Below the pieces are notes generated by a model, which was given only the letters and a program-made list of their open reading frames with translations, was not told where the DNA came from and did no database searches. From NCBI GenBank assembly GCA_963714325.1, contig CAVQOB010000014.1, positions 62,001 to 126,000 on the forward strand: 64,000 nucleotides of DNA, read 5' to 3'. The DNA comes from CAVQOB01 sp963714325. GTDB taxonomy: Bacteria > Pseudomonadota > Alphaproteobacteria > Rhizobiales > Hyphomicrobiaceae. The position numbers and the translations under genes are program-made. Of this stretch, positions 36,388-46,340 are shown piece by piece. Every line of letters starts with the position of its first letter. The first letter of the stretch is position 1.

Positions 36388-37179
36388 CTAGCTCCGGTCA
36401 TCGACGACAGCCAGCTGCTCAAGGATCTCCGCCTTTACGTCGAGAAGCGCGTTGCGCAATTCCCGGGCGACACGCTCTGCGGCGCGGTTCGAGGCGACGC
36501 TGATGTTCAGTGCATAGACTTGATCGCCCGAGACGCGTAGTGGCGTTGCAAGCGCCACGACGCTTGGCTGCCAGGAGGCCCAGCAGTAATCCTGCCGTGC
36601 CAACAGTGACAATGCGGTCTCAACCTCTCGGTTGACAGTATTCCAAGAATTGGGACGCAAGCGCTTCGCGCCGTCCAGCGTGCGCCGGCGTTCGGCGCTG
36701 TCTAGCGTCGACAGATAGGCGCGACCCAATGACGTGAGTTCGATCGGGACTCGCTGACCGGCCACGACCGACCGGAGTGAGACCCTGGCATTGAAGCGGA
36801 ACGATTCCAGATAGACCATCGCGTCACGATCAGGCGCTGCAAGGCCGACATTGACACGGCGCTTTTCGGCCAAGGCGCGCATTTTCGGTGCGGCCACCTT
36901 CAGGATTGGCGACCCGAGCCGCATGGCGTGCGCGAGCGACAGCACCGACGGCGCAAGACGATAGGCGCGCGCGGCTGGATCATGTTCGAGCATGCCGCAG
37001 GCCACCAGCGTTTGCGTCAGTCGGCTGACGGTCGCCTTGGACAAGCTTGTGCGCTCGGCGATGTCACCATTACCAAGGAGATCGACGCCCTGCCGAAAGG
37101 CCCGCAGAACCTCGACACCGCGCACCAGCGAGCGGTTCACTGGCGTCTTCGTCAGGCGTCGTTCAGATTGCGTCGTCAC
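36388..37179 (-). CDS. IclR family transcriptional regulator
   Basis: 263 residues from GTG 37179, the normal family size. A GGAG box lies 11 bases upstream, and a perfect palindrome upstream argues against the longer frame to 37284. Winged helix: VNRSLVRGVEVLRAF and AERTSLSKATVSRLTQTLV. Effector domain: VNVGLAAPDRDAMVYLESF, ELTSLGRAYLSTL, and near the end VSGDQVYALNISVAS. It is divergent from the acid degradation operon starting at 37330, so it is its likely regulator. Confidence 0.93.
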   Translation of the reverse strand: MTTQSERRLTKTPVNRSLVRGVEVLRAFRQGVDLLGNGDIAERTSLSKATVSRLTQTLVACGMLEHDPAARAYRLAPSVLSLAHAMRLGSPILKVAAPKMRALAEKRRVNVGLAAPDRDAMVYLESFRFNARVSLRSVVAGQRVPIELTSLGRAYLSTLDSAERRRTLDGAKRLRPNSWNTVNREVETALSLLARQDYCWASWQPSVVALATPLRVSGDQVYALNISVASNRAAERVARELRNALLDVKAEILEQLAVVDDRS

Positions 37180-37200
37180 GCGGTCAGGCACTCCAAATGG

Positions 37201-37214
37201 ACTATTCGAATAGT
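37201..37214. promoter_or_regulatory. 14-bp perfect palindrome, likely IclR operator
   Basis: ACTATTCGAATAGT lies between the divergent IclR gene (GTG 37179) and the enoyl-CoA hydratase (ATG 37330). It is positioned to control both promoters. Confidence 0.65.
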
Positions 37215-37329
37215 AAGCTAGACGATGCCCAACTGTTTCACCAGATGGAACTGACAGGCTGCCGCAGCACGCCTTAGCATGCAAATCTGATGGGAGTTCA
37301 TTCTGTCGTTTCGAGGCTCAGACCACTGC

Positions 37330-38124
37330 ATGACCAAGCTCGTCGACGTCGACACCAGTGATGGTATTGCCACCGTCACGCTCAACCGTCCGGAGAAGCG
37401 CAACGCCATGAGCGACGAGATGCGCACAGAGTTGATCCGCGTCCTGGAGGCACTTGCCCCGGATCAAAGTGTACGCTCCGTCGTGCTGACGGGCGCCGGT
37501 AAAGGATTTTGTGCTGGCGGTGATGTCACGGGCATGGAGAAGCGCCTCAAGGCTCCTCCCGGTGAGGTCGCCTACAATGGTTGGGCGCGGCAGCAGCGCG
37601 TCCATCGCTGCTTGGCACTGCTGCACACATTGCCAAAGCCAACCATCGCGGCCGTCAACGGGTCTGCGGCAGGGCTTGGTGCCGACACTGCGCTCTGCTG
37701 CGACTTCGTCATGATCAGTCCCCTCGCAACGTTCGCTTGGTCTTATATCAAGCGCGGGATTATTCCGGACGGCGGCGGCATGTATTTCCTGCCGCGTCGT
37801 GTTGGCTTGCCGGTGGCGAAGGACTTGATCTTTTCTGGCCGTACCGTCGATGCGAACGGCGCGTTGAAGCTTGGCATTGCTGATCGCCTTGCTGGCGCCG
37901 ACACGCTCGTCGCCGAAGCACGGAGCTGGGCAACAGAGCTCAGCAAGGGGTCGATGGCCGCACTCGCACTTGGTAAAAGCATTTTGAATCAGACGTTCGA
38001 GTCGACGGCTGAGCAGATCTTCAGTCGCGGCAGTCAGGCGCAAGGTATCTGCTACACGACGACGGCCCATCAGGATGCGGTCAAGGCGTTTCTCGCCGCG
38101 AGCGCTGCGAAGAAGCCGAAATGA
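37330..38124 (+). CDS. Enoyl-CoA hydratase/isomerase family protein
   Basis: 264 residues of the crotonase fold. NRPEKRNAMSDEM and GAGKGFCAGGDVTGM form the CoA and oxyanion-hole region. AAVNGSAAGLGADTALCCDF supplies the second oxyanion loop, followed by FAWSYIKRGIIPDGGGMYFLP, where the usual catalytic Glu position of the second motif reads Pro-Asp. It hydrates or isomerises an acyl-CoA. It is the first gene of a plus-strand operon with acyl-CoA ligase, CoA-transferase and acyl-CoA dehydrogenase, under the divergent IclR regulator. Confidence 0.93.
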   Translation: MTKLVDVDTSDGIATVTLNRPEKRNAMSDEMRTELIRVLEALAPDQSVRSVVLTGAGKGFCAGGDVTGMEKRLKAPPGEVAYNGWARQQRVHRCLALLHTLPKPTIAAVNGSAAGLGADTALCCDFVMISPLATFAWSYIKRGIIPDGGGMYFLPRRVGLPVAKDLIFSGRTVDANGALKLGIADRLAGADTLVAEARSWATELSKGSMAALALGKSILNQTFESTAEQIFSRGSQAQGICYTTTAHQDAVKAFLAASAAKKPK

Positions 38125-38150
38125 CCAAGTGTGATCATGAGGGCAGAAAC

Positions 38151-40289
38151 ATGAGCGCAATCGCCAAGCTGCTGAACCCAAGAAGCGTTGCGGTCATTGG
38201 CGCGTCTGCAGACGCCACCAAGACATCGGGTAAGCCGGTGCATTTTTTGCGCAAGCACGGCTTCAAGGGGGCCGTATATCCGGTGAACCCACGCGTATTG
38301 TCGATCGACGGAATGACCTGTTATCCCGATGTTGGTGCTCTCCCCGAGGCTCCGGATGTCGGCATCGTTCTGCTCGGCGCCGAGCGTGCACACATCGCCG
38401 TGCGCGATCTGGCGGCCCGCGGCACAAGCGTCGCCATCGTGCTCGCGAGCGGCTATGGCGAGATTGGTCCGGCGGGCGCGAAAAGACAGATGGAACTGCT
38501 TGAGGCGGCCGGCAATATGCGACTGCTCGGGCCAAACACCATCGGCCTTGTCAACCTCACCGATCGGATCTCGCTGTCGGCCAGTGGCGCCCTCGATATC
38601 GCTGAACTCGTGCAGGGATCTATTGCAGTCATATCTCAGAGTGGCGGCATACTTGGCTCACTGCTGTCGCGAGCGGCAGGACGTGGCATCGGGCTGTCGA
38701 AGCTGATTTCGACCAGTAACGAGGCGGATCTGGACATGGCTGATTTCATTGACCATCTCGTCGATGATCCGAGCACGTCCGTGATCGCGCTTTATGTCGA
38801 GTTGCATCCGTGATGGGGTGCGCTTCCAAGCAGCGGTCAAGCGCGCAGCCTATGTTGGCAAAACTGTTGTCGCCTACAAGATTGGGCGCTCGGAACAGGG
38901 TGCGCAGGCGGCAAGCTCACACACCGGCGCCCTCGCCGGCAACGACCGCGTGTACGATGCCTTCTTTCGACAAGCCGGAGTTATTCGCGCCGAGACGTTC
39001 ACCGACCTGCTTGACATTCCTCTGGCGCTCTCGGCCAAGCGCACGTTGCGGGGGCGGCGGATCGCCGTGCTCACATCGACCGGCGGCGCCGCCACGCTTG
39101 TTACGGACAACCTTGGACTGCGCGGCTTCGAGACACCAGCGCCGGACGCAGCCACCGCCGCACGGCTGCGGGCGCTACAGTCCGGTGATCACGCCGTGTT
39201 CGACCGCAATCCGATTGACGTTACCCTTGCGGGTCTGCAGCCTGGCGTGTTGAGCGGCGCGATCGAAGCGTTGTTGGATAGCCCAACCTACGACGCGCTA
39301 ACGATCATCGTCGGCTCGTCTGGCGTGTCGCAGCCGGAGTTGATGGCGGACGCGATCAAGCCGAGCCTCGCCAAGTCCGATAAGCCGGTTCTGGCCTACG
39401 TCAGCCCACACGCGCCTCAGGCGGCAGCTGTCCTGACGTCCTACGGCGTCCCGGCGTTCGCCACGCCTGAGAGCTGTGCCGTCGCGTTTGATGCGATGTG
39501 GCGCGCAGGCCACGTTCCCATGCGCACGGCTGCGGCCGTACCAATGACGGCGCGGACCAGTCGGGAAACTTCCGCGCGCTGGAAATTTGGATGAAGCCGA
39601 GGCCAAGGCATTGTTTGCTGAGTTCGGCATCGGCGGCGCGGCGGAGATTGTGGTGACGACGGCGGCAGAGGCCACGGCTGCGGCAGAGACATTGGGTGGT
39701 CAGCGTGGCGCTGAAGATCCTGGACAGATCGATCTTACATAAATCGGACGTCGGCGGCGTTGAGATCGGTCTCACTCCCGCAACCATTGGTGCCGCCGTC
39801 TCACGCATGAGGGAAATCGTCCATCTGCGTGCTGGCATTCGGCCCGAGCGCTTTCTCGTGCAGGAGATGGTGACTGGTGGCGTCGAAATCATCCTCGGCG
39901 TCAAACAGGATCCGCTCGGGATGGCATTGCTACTTGGCGCGGGAGGCACGAGCGCCGAGTTGTTCAAGGACACGACACTGCACCTGCTGTCGCCGATGGA
40001 CGCCTTTACGACGGTCGAGGCCCTGGCCATGGCGCGCGCATTGAAATCCTGGCCGCTTCTGGACGGATACCGCGGTCGACCTAAGGCCGATGTGGATGCG
40101 CTGGTCGACACCATCGTCGCCTTCGCTGACATGGCGACGATGCTGGGTGACCGCCTGATCGAAGCAGAGATCAACCCGCTGTTCGTCTTGCCCGCCGGCC
40201 AAGGCGTTCGCGCAGCTGACGGTATAGCACTCATCGCCGAACCAAAGGCTGCACTAAGCAGCGCCAAAACTCATGGGAGGAAAGCATGA
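38151..40289 (+). pseudogene. Acetate/acyl-CoA ligase (ADP-forming) family protein, three +1 frameshifts
   Basis: About 710 codons across frames. It has a CoA-binding Rossmann domain (LNPRSVAVIGASADATKTSG), a succinyl-CoA ligase-like flavodoxin part (VISQSGGILGSLLSRAAGRG, with SSHTGALAGNDRVYDAF later carrying the phospho-His region) and an ATP-grasp part (LDEAEAKALFAEFGIGGAAE, ILHKSDVGGVEIGL, RFLVQEMVTGGVEIILG, EINPLFVLP). The layout matches single-chain ADP-forming acyl-CoA synthetases. Extra bases near 38802, 39585 and 39698 each shift the frame; removing them restores a normal protein. It activates an acid substrate to its CoA ester. Start ATG 38151. The stop overlaps the next start. Confidence 0.85.
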
Positions 40290-41277
40290 CATCGATTACT
40301 CGCCGCCGGTTTATCGCCAGCTGCATCAACGAGTGCAGCACTTGGCCTGGCCATGCGTCCGCTCGCGGCTGTCGCGCAAGAATACCCGAATGCGTCCGGT
40401 GAAATTCATCTCGCCATACGCGGCCGGTGGCGCCACCGATACGATCTCGCGGCTCGTCGGGCAGTGGCTACAGGATAAGATCGGCGGATCGTTTCATCAT
40501 CGAGAACCGGCCGGGTGGCGGCGCAAACATCGGCACCGAGTCCGTCCTGAAGGCGCCGGCGGATGGTTACACGATGCTGTTAGCGAGCACAGCCAACGCC
40601 GTTAATCCGACGCTGTTCCCAAACTTGAAATTCAATTTTCTCCAGGATTCCGTGCCCGTCGCGAGCATCGGGACGCTGCCGAATCTGTTCGTTGTGCAGT
40701 CCGCAAACCCGATCAAAACGATGGCTGAGTTCATCGCTGCTGTGAAAGCTAATCCCGGCAAGATCACGATCGGCCTCCCGGGCAATGGCAGTCCGCAACA
40801 TCTCTCGGCCGAACTGTTTAAGTTACAGACGAGCACGGAACCGCTGTTCGTTCAATATCGCGGCGGCAGCACCGTCTCGAACGATCTGCTGGGCGGTCAT
40901 GTTCAATCAGGCGTTGCCTCGACCGTGTCGGTGGCTAGAATTGGTCAAGTCCGGCCAATTGCGCGCGCTTGGCTGTGACGAGTGCCAAGCGCAATGAGGC
41001 GTTTCCCGATGTGCCGACGATGGCCGAGACGTTGCCTGGGTTCGAGGCGGTAAACTTCTATGGTATCGCCATGCCGAAGGGCGTGCCGGAACCGATCATC
41101 GCGACGATCAATAAAGAAGTGAATGCGGCACTCGCTGATAAAGATTTTCAACAGCGATTGGCTGTCCTCGGTATCTCGCCAAACCCAATGACATCGGCCG
41201 CGTTCGGCGCGCTGATCGCCGCGGAAACATCGAAGTGGGCAAAGGTCATTACCGCCGGCAACATTAAGGTGCAATGA
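40286..41277 (+). pseudogene. TctC/Bug-type solute receptor, five +1 frameshifts
   Basis: It starts MTSITRRRFIAS, a twin-arginine-like signal. By continuity it reads SAALGLAMRPLAVAQEYPN, VKFISPYAAGGATDTISRLV, IIENRPGGGANIGTE, then FVQYRGGSTVSNDLLGGHVQ and ends AKVITAGNIKVQ. This is a complete Bug receptor of about 325 residues if single extra bases near 40331, 40398, 40494, 40937 and 40971 are removed. Such receptors bind organic acids in the periplasm, often without dedicated permeases nearby. The density of lesions, all +1, points to poor base calling in this part of the assembly rather than natural decay. Confidence 0.82.
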
Positions 41278-41307
41278 GCGCGACGCACAAACCACACAAG
41301 GTGACAC

Positions 41308-42702
41308 ATGTCTACGGCATTTGAGGAAGTCCTTTCCATCCGCGGCAAGCCGCTTGCCGATGGCGAAGTTTCGATCACGGGAAGCAGATCCGGTCCATCC
41401 AACACGCTTCAAAGTGGCGGAAACGTTGGCGGCCGTGCATGCCGGCATCGGCGTCGCCGTCTCGGACATCTGGGAGCTGAAGCAGGGACGTCGTCAGAAA
41501 ACACGCATCGACGTGCGTCATGCAGCGGCAGCGGCAAAAAGCGCCTACTACCTGCAGCGGCCCGACGCGACCGGTGTGTTTCAGGATGTGGTCAATCCAG
41601 AACATGAGACATGCGGCGCATGACACAGCCGTGGCCGACGCGTGATGGTCGCTGGTTCTTGCCGCATTTTGGCTTGCCGAATCTGCGCGCGCGCGTCCTG
41701 GGCGTGCTCGGTTGCGAGGCGACGCCCGAAGCTGTTGGTAAGGCTGTGGCTCGCTGGAACGGGCTCGATCTCGAATTAGCAATCGACGAGGCGCGCGCGT
41801 GTGGCGGCATGATCCGTTCGCATGAGGAATGGATCGCAACGCCGCACGGCAGCGCGCTGGCGAGAAAACCTATCGTCGAGATCATCAAAATCGGCGACAG
41901 CAAACCGGAACCGCTGCCCGTCTCTGAGCGCCCACTCGACGGCCTGCGTGTGCTGGATCTCACGCGCATCCTCGCGGGTCCTATGTCCGCACGCACGCTG
42001 GCCGAGCACGGTGCCGACGTGCTGATGGTCATCGCCGACCGCCTGCCGCATATCCCGGAGCATGTGATCGACACCAACCACGGCAAACGCAGCAGCTTCC
42101 TGGATCTATCCAAGGCCGACGAGGCCGCCACTCTCAAGAAGCTTGTCGCAACGGCTGACGTGTTCACGCAGGGCTATCGAAAAGGTACGATGGACACATT
42201 CGGCTTCAGCCCCGACGAGGTCGCGCGCCTGCGGCCCGGCATCGTCTACACGTCAATCAACTGTTACGGCCACGAAGGCCCGTTCTCGCACCGCGCCGGA
42301 TGGGAGCAGCTGGCGCAAACAGTGACCGGCATCTGTCACGAGAACGGCCAGAACGGTCGTCCGGCACTGTTGCCGGCACCCGCCTGCGATTATACCACGG
42401 GAGCGTTGGCTGCTTACGGAACACTGCTGGCGCTGGAGCGTCGCGCGACCGAAGGCGGTAGCTATCATGTCCGCGTGTCGCTCTGCCAGTCCGGCATGTT
42501 TATTCGCCGCCAAGACCGGGTTGCACCAGACGTCAAGGCCATTGAATTGACGCGTGATGACCTCGTGGCGTTGCGAATCGAGAGCCAGACACATGAGGGG
42601 CCTATGCGTCATCTCGGGCCATGCTTGCAGCTTTCTGAGACGCCACCCCGCTGGGTCCGGCCGACACCGAAACTCGGTAGTCATCAGCCGGTGTGGTTAT
42701 AG
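41308..42702 (+). pseudogene. CaiB/BaiF (family III) CoA-transferase, two frameshifts
   Basis: About 465 codons. It starts MSTAFEEVLSIRGKPLADG, continues as RFKVAETLAAVHAGIGVAVS and KSAYYLQRPDATGVFQ, then from 41611 as MRRMTQPWPTRDGRWFLPHF. The second half has RVLDLTRILAGPMSARTLAE with the catalytic-region Asp downstream (HVIDTNHGKRSSFLDL) and INCYGHEGPFSHRAGWEQ. One extra A near 41389 and a second frame change near 41607 (one missing or two extra bases) break it. Transfers CoA between acids; here it probably handles the operon's substrate. RBS AAGG precedes ATG 41308. Confidence 0.85.
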
Positions 42703-42737
42703 GGTCGACACGAAGACACCATGAACGGTTACTCGCC

Positions 42738-43538
42738 ATGAACAAACGCTTCGACGGCCGTGTCGCTATCGTCACCGGAGCCGGTAGCGTCGGTCCTGGC
42801 TGGGGCAATGGGCGCGCGACGGCCATTGCCTTTGCCGAGGACGGCGCGTCAGTGTTCGCGGTGGATCACAAACGCGATCGCATCGTTGAGACGATCGAGC
42901 GCGCAGGGGTGCTCGGCCGCGCTATCACCCCCTATGTCTGTGACGTTACCGCGAGCGCCGAAGTCGCTGCGATGGTGGCGGCATGCAAGACGCAGTTCGG
43001 CCGCATCGACGTGCTCGTCAATATCGTCGGCGGCTCAGCACCAGGCGGCGCTGTTGAAATGTCTGAGGCCGTCTGGGACAGCCAGATCGACTTGAACTTG
43101 AAGAGTGTATTTCTGACCTGCAAGCACGTGTTGCCACACATGATTGCGGGAAAAGCCGGCGCGATCGTCAATATCGCCTCAACATCAGGACTACGGTTCA
43201 CCGGTGCGAACCAGATAGCCTATGCAGCGACCAAAGCGGGCGTCATTCAGCTGTCGCGGGTGATGGCGGTCCAGCATGCGCCCGATGGCATCCGCATCAA
43301 TACCGTTGTTCCAGGCCAGCTGCATACGCCGATGGTCGAAGCGCGGCTCGCAAGACAGCGGACAGGTGGCGATGTCGAGGCATTGCTTGCTGCGCGCCAG
43401 AAGCGCATTCCACTGGGTTTTATGGGCGACGGCCGGGATACCGCACGTGCCGTCCTGTTCCTCGCCAGTGACGACGCACGCTTCATAACGGGCACTGAAC
43501 TGACTGTCGACGGGGGCATGGTCGCGCGCTGCGACTGA
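42738..43538 (+). CDS. SDR family oxidoreductase
   Basis: 266 residues from ATG 42738. The nucleotide-binding turn is expanded (VTGAGSVGPGWGNGRATAI), a variant seen in some SDRs with an insert between the glycines. NIVGGSAPGG replaces the usual NNAG. The catalytic Ser is in NIASTSGLRF and the Tyr/Lys in YAATKAG. It ends in TELTVDGGMVARCD. Part of the plus-strand acid degradation operon; probably oxidises a 3-hydroxy or alcohol intermediate. Confidence 0.92.
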   Translation: MNKRFDGRVAIVTGAGSVGPGWGNGRATAIAFAEDGASVFAVDHKRDRIVETIERAGVLGRAITPYVCDVTASAEVAAMVAACKTQFGRIDVLVNIVGGSAPGGAVEMSEAVWDSQIDLNLKSVFLTCKHVLPHMIAGKAGAIVNIASTSGLRFTGANQIAYAATKAGVIQLSRVMAVQHAPDGIRINTVVPGQLHTPMVEARLARQRTGGDVEALLAARQKRIPLGFMGDGRDTARAVLFLASDDARFITGTELTVDGGMVARCD

Positions 43539-43572
43539 GAAAACAACTGACAAACACTACGGGAGAGAGCCT

Positions 43573-44526
43573 ATGAAACTGAGAAATTGGATGGCACTTG
43601 CAGCGCTGATGATTGCGACGCCGGCCGTGGCGCAGAGCCCCACCCGCATCATTGTGGGCTTTGCCCCGGGAGGTCCGGTCGACACCGTTGCGCGCATTGT
43701 GGCGGATCAGTTAGGCCGCGAACTCAATCAAACCGTCATCATTGAGAACAAGGCAGGCGCGAACGCCAGCCTCGCCGGTGTCGAGACCAAGAAGTCAGCG
43801 CCTGACGGCAAAACGATCTGGATCACCAGTGTCGGCGCTGCCGCCATCAATCAATCACTGATGGCAAATGTCCCCTATGTCATGGAGACCGACTTCACGC
43901 CGATCAGCGTCGTCGTCAACAATGATGAACTTCTGGTGGTGCAGAAGTCGAGCCCGATCAAGTCAGTCGCGGACCTGATCGCGGCTAGCAAGGCCGCTAA
44001 AGATCCGTTGCCGTGGGCGTCGACGGGTTTGGGCAGCATCCCGCATCTGGCTCTTGAACAGTTCGCTGAGGCGGCGGGCTTGCAAGTCAATCACGTCGTC
44101 TATCGCGGCGCTGCTCCCGCAATCAACGACGTCGCCAACGGCACGATCACGGCATTCTTCGGCGATGTCGCGGGCTTGATGGGCAATGTCGGCGATGCCG
44201 GCCTGCTGCGGCCGATTGGTCTTGCAGCGAAGAAGCGCCACCCGGTTCTGCCTGACGTGCCCACGCTCGAAGAGCAGGGCGTGAAGAACATCGATACCAA
44301 CAACTGGTATGCGTTCTACGGCCCTGCCAAGTTGCCGGCTGAAATATTGGCCGCCTTGAACAAGGCGACATACGCCGCCCTGCAACACCCCGAGACAGCC
44401 GCCAAACTGCGCAATCTCGGTGCCGAGCCTGCCCCTTCAACACCGGAGTTTCTGGCGGCGTTGCAGAAGCAGGATGCCGAAAAGTGGGCCAAGCTGATCA
44501 AAGCACGCAATATCAAAGGGCAGTGA
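43573..44526 (+). CDS. TctC/Bug-type solute receptor
   Basis: 317 residues. Signal peptide MKLRNWMALAALMIATPAVA, cut before Q. The Bug fold shows TRIIVGFAPGGPVDTVARIV, VIIENKAGANASLAG and HVVYRGAAPAINDVANGTI, and the C-terminal half contains the second lobe, ending WAKLIKARNIKGQ. It lies 34 bases after the SDR and 5 bases before another receptor gene, so the operon carries several receptors, perhaps of different specificity. Periplasmic; ligand unknown. Confidence 0.94.
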   Translation: MKLRNWMALAALMIATPAVAQSPTRIIVGFAPGGPVDTVARIVADQLGRELNQTVIIENKAGANASLAGVETKKSAPDGKTIWITSVGAAAINQSLMANVPYVMETDFTPISVVVNNDELLVVQKSSPIKSVADLIAASKAAKDPLPWASTGLGSIPHLALEQFAEAAGLQVNHVVYRGAAPAINDVANGTITAFFGDVAGLMGNVGDAGLLRPIGLAAKKRHPVLPDVPTLEEQGVKNIDTNNWYAFYGPAKLPAEILAALNKATYAALQHPETAAKLRNLGAEPAPSTPEFLAALQKQDAEKWAKLIKARNIKGQ

Positions 44527-44531
44527 ACGCT

Positions 44532-45536
44532 ATGACCGTCAGGCAGACCGACTTAGTTCGGATTAGGCGACGCTGCGTGCTCAGTGGCGTGCTGGCATCG
44601 GCACTGGGCTGGACTGCAACCCGTGCCCAGTCCGCCTACCCGAACAAGCCGATCAAGTTGATCATCCCGTTCCCACCGGGCGGACTGTTTGATTCCGTCG
44701 GCCGCCCCTTGGCCGAGCGCTTGAAAGCGCATCTCGGGACTATTGTCGTCGAAAATATCGGCGGCGCTGCCAGCACGCGGGGAGCTGCCGTCGCGGCCAA
44801 AGCTGATCCTGACGGCTCTACATTTCTTTTGACCGGCAATAGTTCGCAAGTCATCGCACCGCTTGCGTCGCGGAAGCTGACGTACGATCCGATCACCGAT
44901 TTCGAGCCAATTGCGCTCATTGGCGCGACCGGCCTCGCGTTCGCAGTTCACCCAACCTTACGCGCGGAGACGCTCGGCGACGTGATCGCGATCGCGAAAG
45001 CCGGTACGACGAAGCTGTCGATCGGCAGCGCGGGGACGGGCTCGCTCACGCATCTGACAGGCGAAATGCTGATGCAGCGTGCCGGGCTGGCAGGTATCGC
45101 GCATGTGCCCTACACCGGTGGCGGCCCGCAATTGAACGATTTGATCGGCGGTCATATTCCACTGGCGGTGCTCACGCTCACGGGTCAAAACATCGAACTT
45201 CACAAGAGCGGTCAGATCCGGATCGTGGCCGTGACCTCGCCTAAGCGGTCAGCGGTGCTGCCGGATGTGCCGGCAGCGACCGAGACGGTGCCCGGGCTGG
45301 TCTCGCAGCAGTTCGCTGGATTGTTTGCGCCGAAGGGAACGCCTCGATCGGTGCTCGGTGAGGTCCAAACCGCTGTTGCGAAAGCAATGCAAGACGCAGA
45401 TCTGCAACGATTCTTTGCCGCGAGTGCGTTTGATGTCCGCCTCGACAGCACACCGGCGATTTTGCATCAATATGTCGTCGGCGAGATCGAACGATGGCGA
45501 CCGGTTGTCGAGGCCAGCGGGTTCAAGATGAACTAA
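44532..45536 (+). CDS. TctC/Bug-type solute receptor, possible Tat signal
   Basis: 334 residues from ATG 44532. The N-terminus has RIRRRCVLSGVLASALGW, a twin-arginine-like signal, with likely cleavage near TRAQSA. The mature part reads KPIKLIIPFPPGGLFDSVGR, VVENIGGAASTRG and HVPYTGGGPQLNDLIGGHIP. It is diverged from the receptor just upstream, so it is not a recent duplicate. Ligand unknown. Confidence 0.93.
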   Translation: MTVRQTDLVRIRRRCVLSGVLASALGWTATRAQSAYPNKPIKLIIPFPPGGLFDSVGRPLAERLKAHLGTIVVENIGGAASTRGAAVAAKADPDGSTFLLTGNSSQVIAPLASRKLTYDPITDFEPIALIGATGLAFAVHPTLRAETLGDVIAIAKAGTTKLSIGSAGTGSLTHLTGEMLMQRAGLAGIAHVPYTGGGPQLNDLIGGHIPLAVLTLTGQNIELHKSGQIRIVAVTSPKRSAVLPDVPAATETVPGLVSQQFAGLFAPKGTPRSVLGEVQTAVAKAMQDADLQRFFAASAFDVRLDSTPAILHQYVVGEIERWRPVVEASGFKMN

Positions 45537-45580
45537 TAGGAACTCATTCCAACGCCCTCGTTAGCGGGTCGCCCAACACC

Positions 45581-46300
45581 ATGTCAAAAAAACAGAACCG
45601 AACGTTCGTGCTCGTCCATGGCGCTGGCCATGGCGGATGGGTTTGGTCGCGAGTCCGTGACCGATTAAATAAAAAAGGATATCGCGTTTTTTCGCCAACT
45701 TTGACGGGGCTGGGTGACCGCTCGCACCTGCTGAGCAAGGACATCACGCTCGAGACGCACATCCAAGACGTCGTCAATGTCTTCACCTGGGAAGACATCC
45801 GCGACGCCGTTCTCGTTGGTCACTCCTATGCGGGCTGGGTGATCTCGGGCGCGACCGAACGTGTCGCCGATCGGTTGGATGGCTTGGTGTACCTCGACGC
45901 GTTCCTGCCTGACGATGGCCAACGCGGCGTGGATCTAATGAATGCCCAACAGCAGGCGGCCGTGATCGAAGCCATCGCGCGCGGTGACGTCACGCGGCCG
46001 GGCCCGACCAGTATCATGCTTAAGATCCAGAAACCTGACGATGCGGCCTGGGTCGACGCCAAAATTACACCGCAACCGTTGGCTGTTGCGATGCAGCCAC
46101 TCAGCTTGACGGGCGCACGCGAGAAAATTCGGAGCAAGCTCTACATCCGCGCGCCGTTATTTGCACAGCCGGTCTACGACGCGGCTCTCGAACGCTGCAA
46201 AAAGACACCTGGATGGGACACCGCCGTGATGCACGAATGTGGGCATGATCCAATGGTCGATCAACCCGATGCACTCTGCGACCTATTAGAAAACGTATGA
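45581..46300 (+). CDS. Alpha/beta hydrolase
   Basis: 239 residues. FVLVHGAGHGGWVWSRV gives the oxyanion HGAGHGG. The nucleophile elbow is VLVGHSYAGWV (Ser in GHSYAG). The catalytic His lies in MHECGHDPMVDQP. The sequence is of the small salicylate-esterase/methylesterase type that acts on small esters. Start ATG 45581; the longer frame upstream lacks a signal. Within the operon it may hydrolyse an ester substrate before CoA activation. Confidence 0.9.
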   Translation: MSKKQNRTFVLVHGAGHGGWVWSRVRDRLNKKGYRVFSPTLTGLGDRSHLLSKDITLETHIQDVVNVFTWEDIRDAVLVGHSYAGWVISGATERVADRLDGLVYLDAFLPDDGQRGVDLMNAQQQAAVIEAIARGDVTRPGPTSIMLKIQKPDDAAWVDAKITPQPLAVAMQPLSLTGAREKIRSKLYIRAPLFAQPVYDAALERCKKTPGWDTAVMHECGHDPMVDQPDALCDLLENV

Positions 46301-46340
46301 TGTTCTTGGCTGTTTTGCTGTGACCTGAGGATGAACCACT

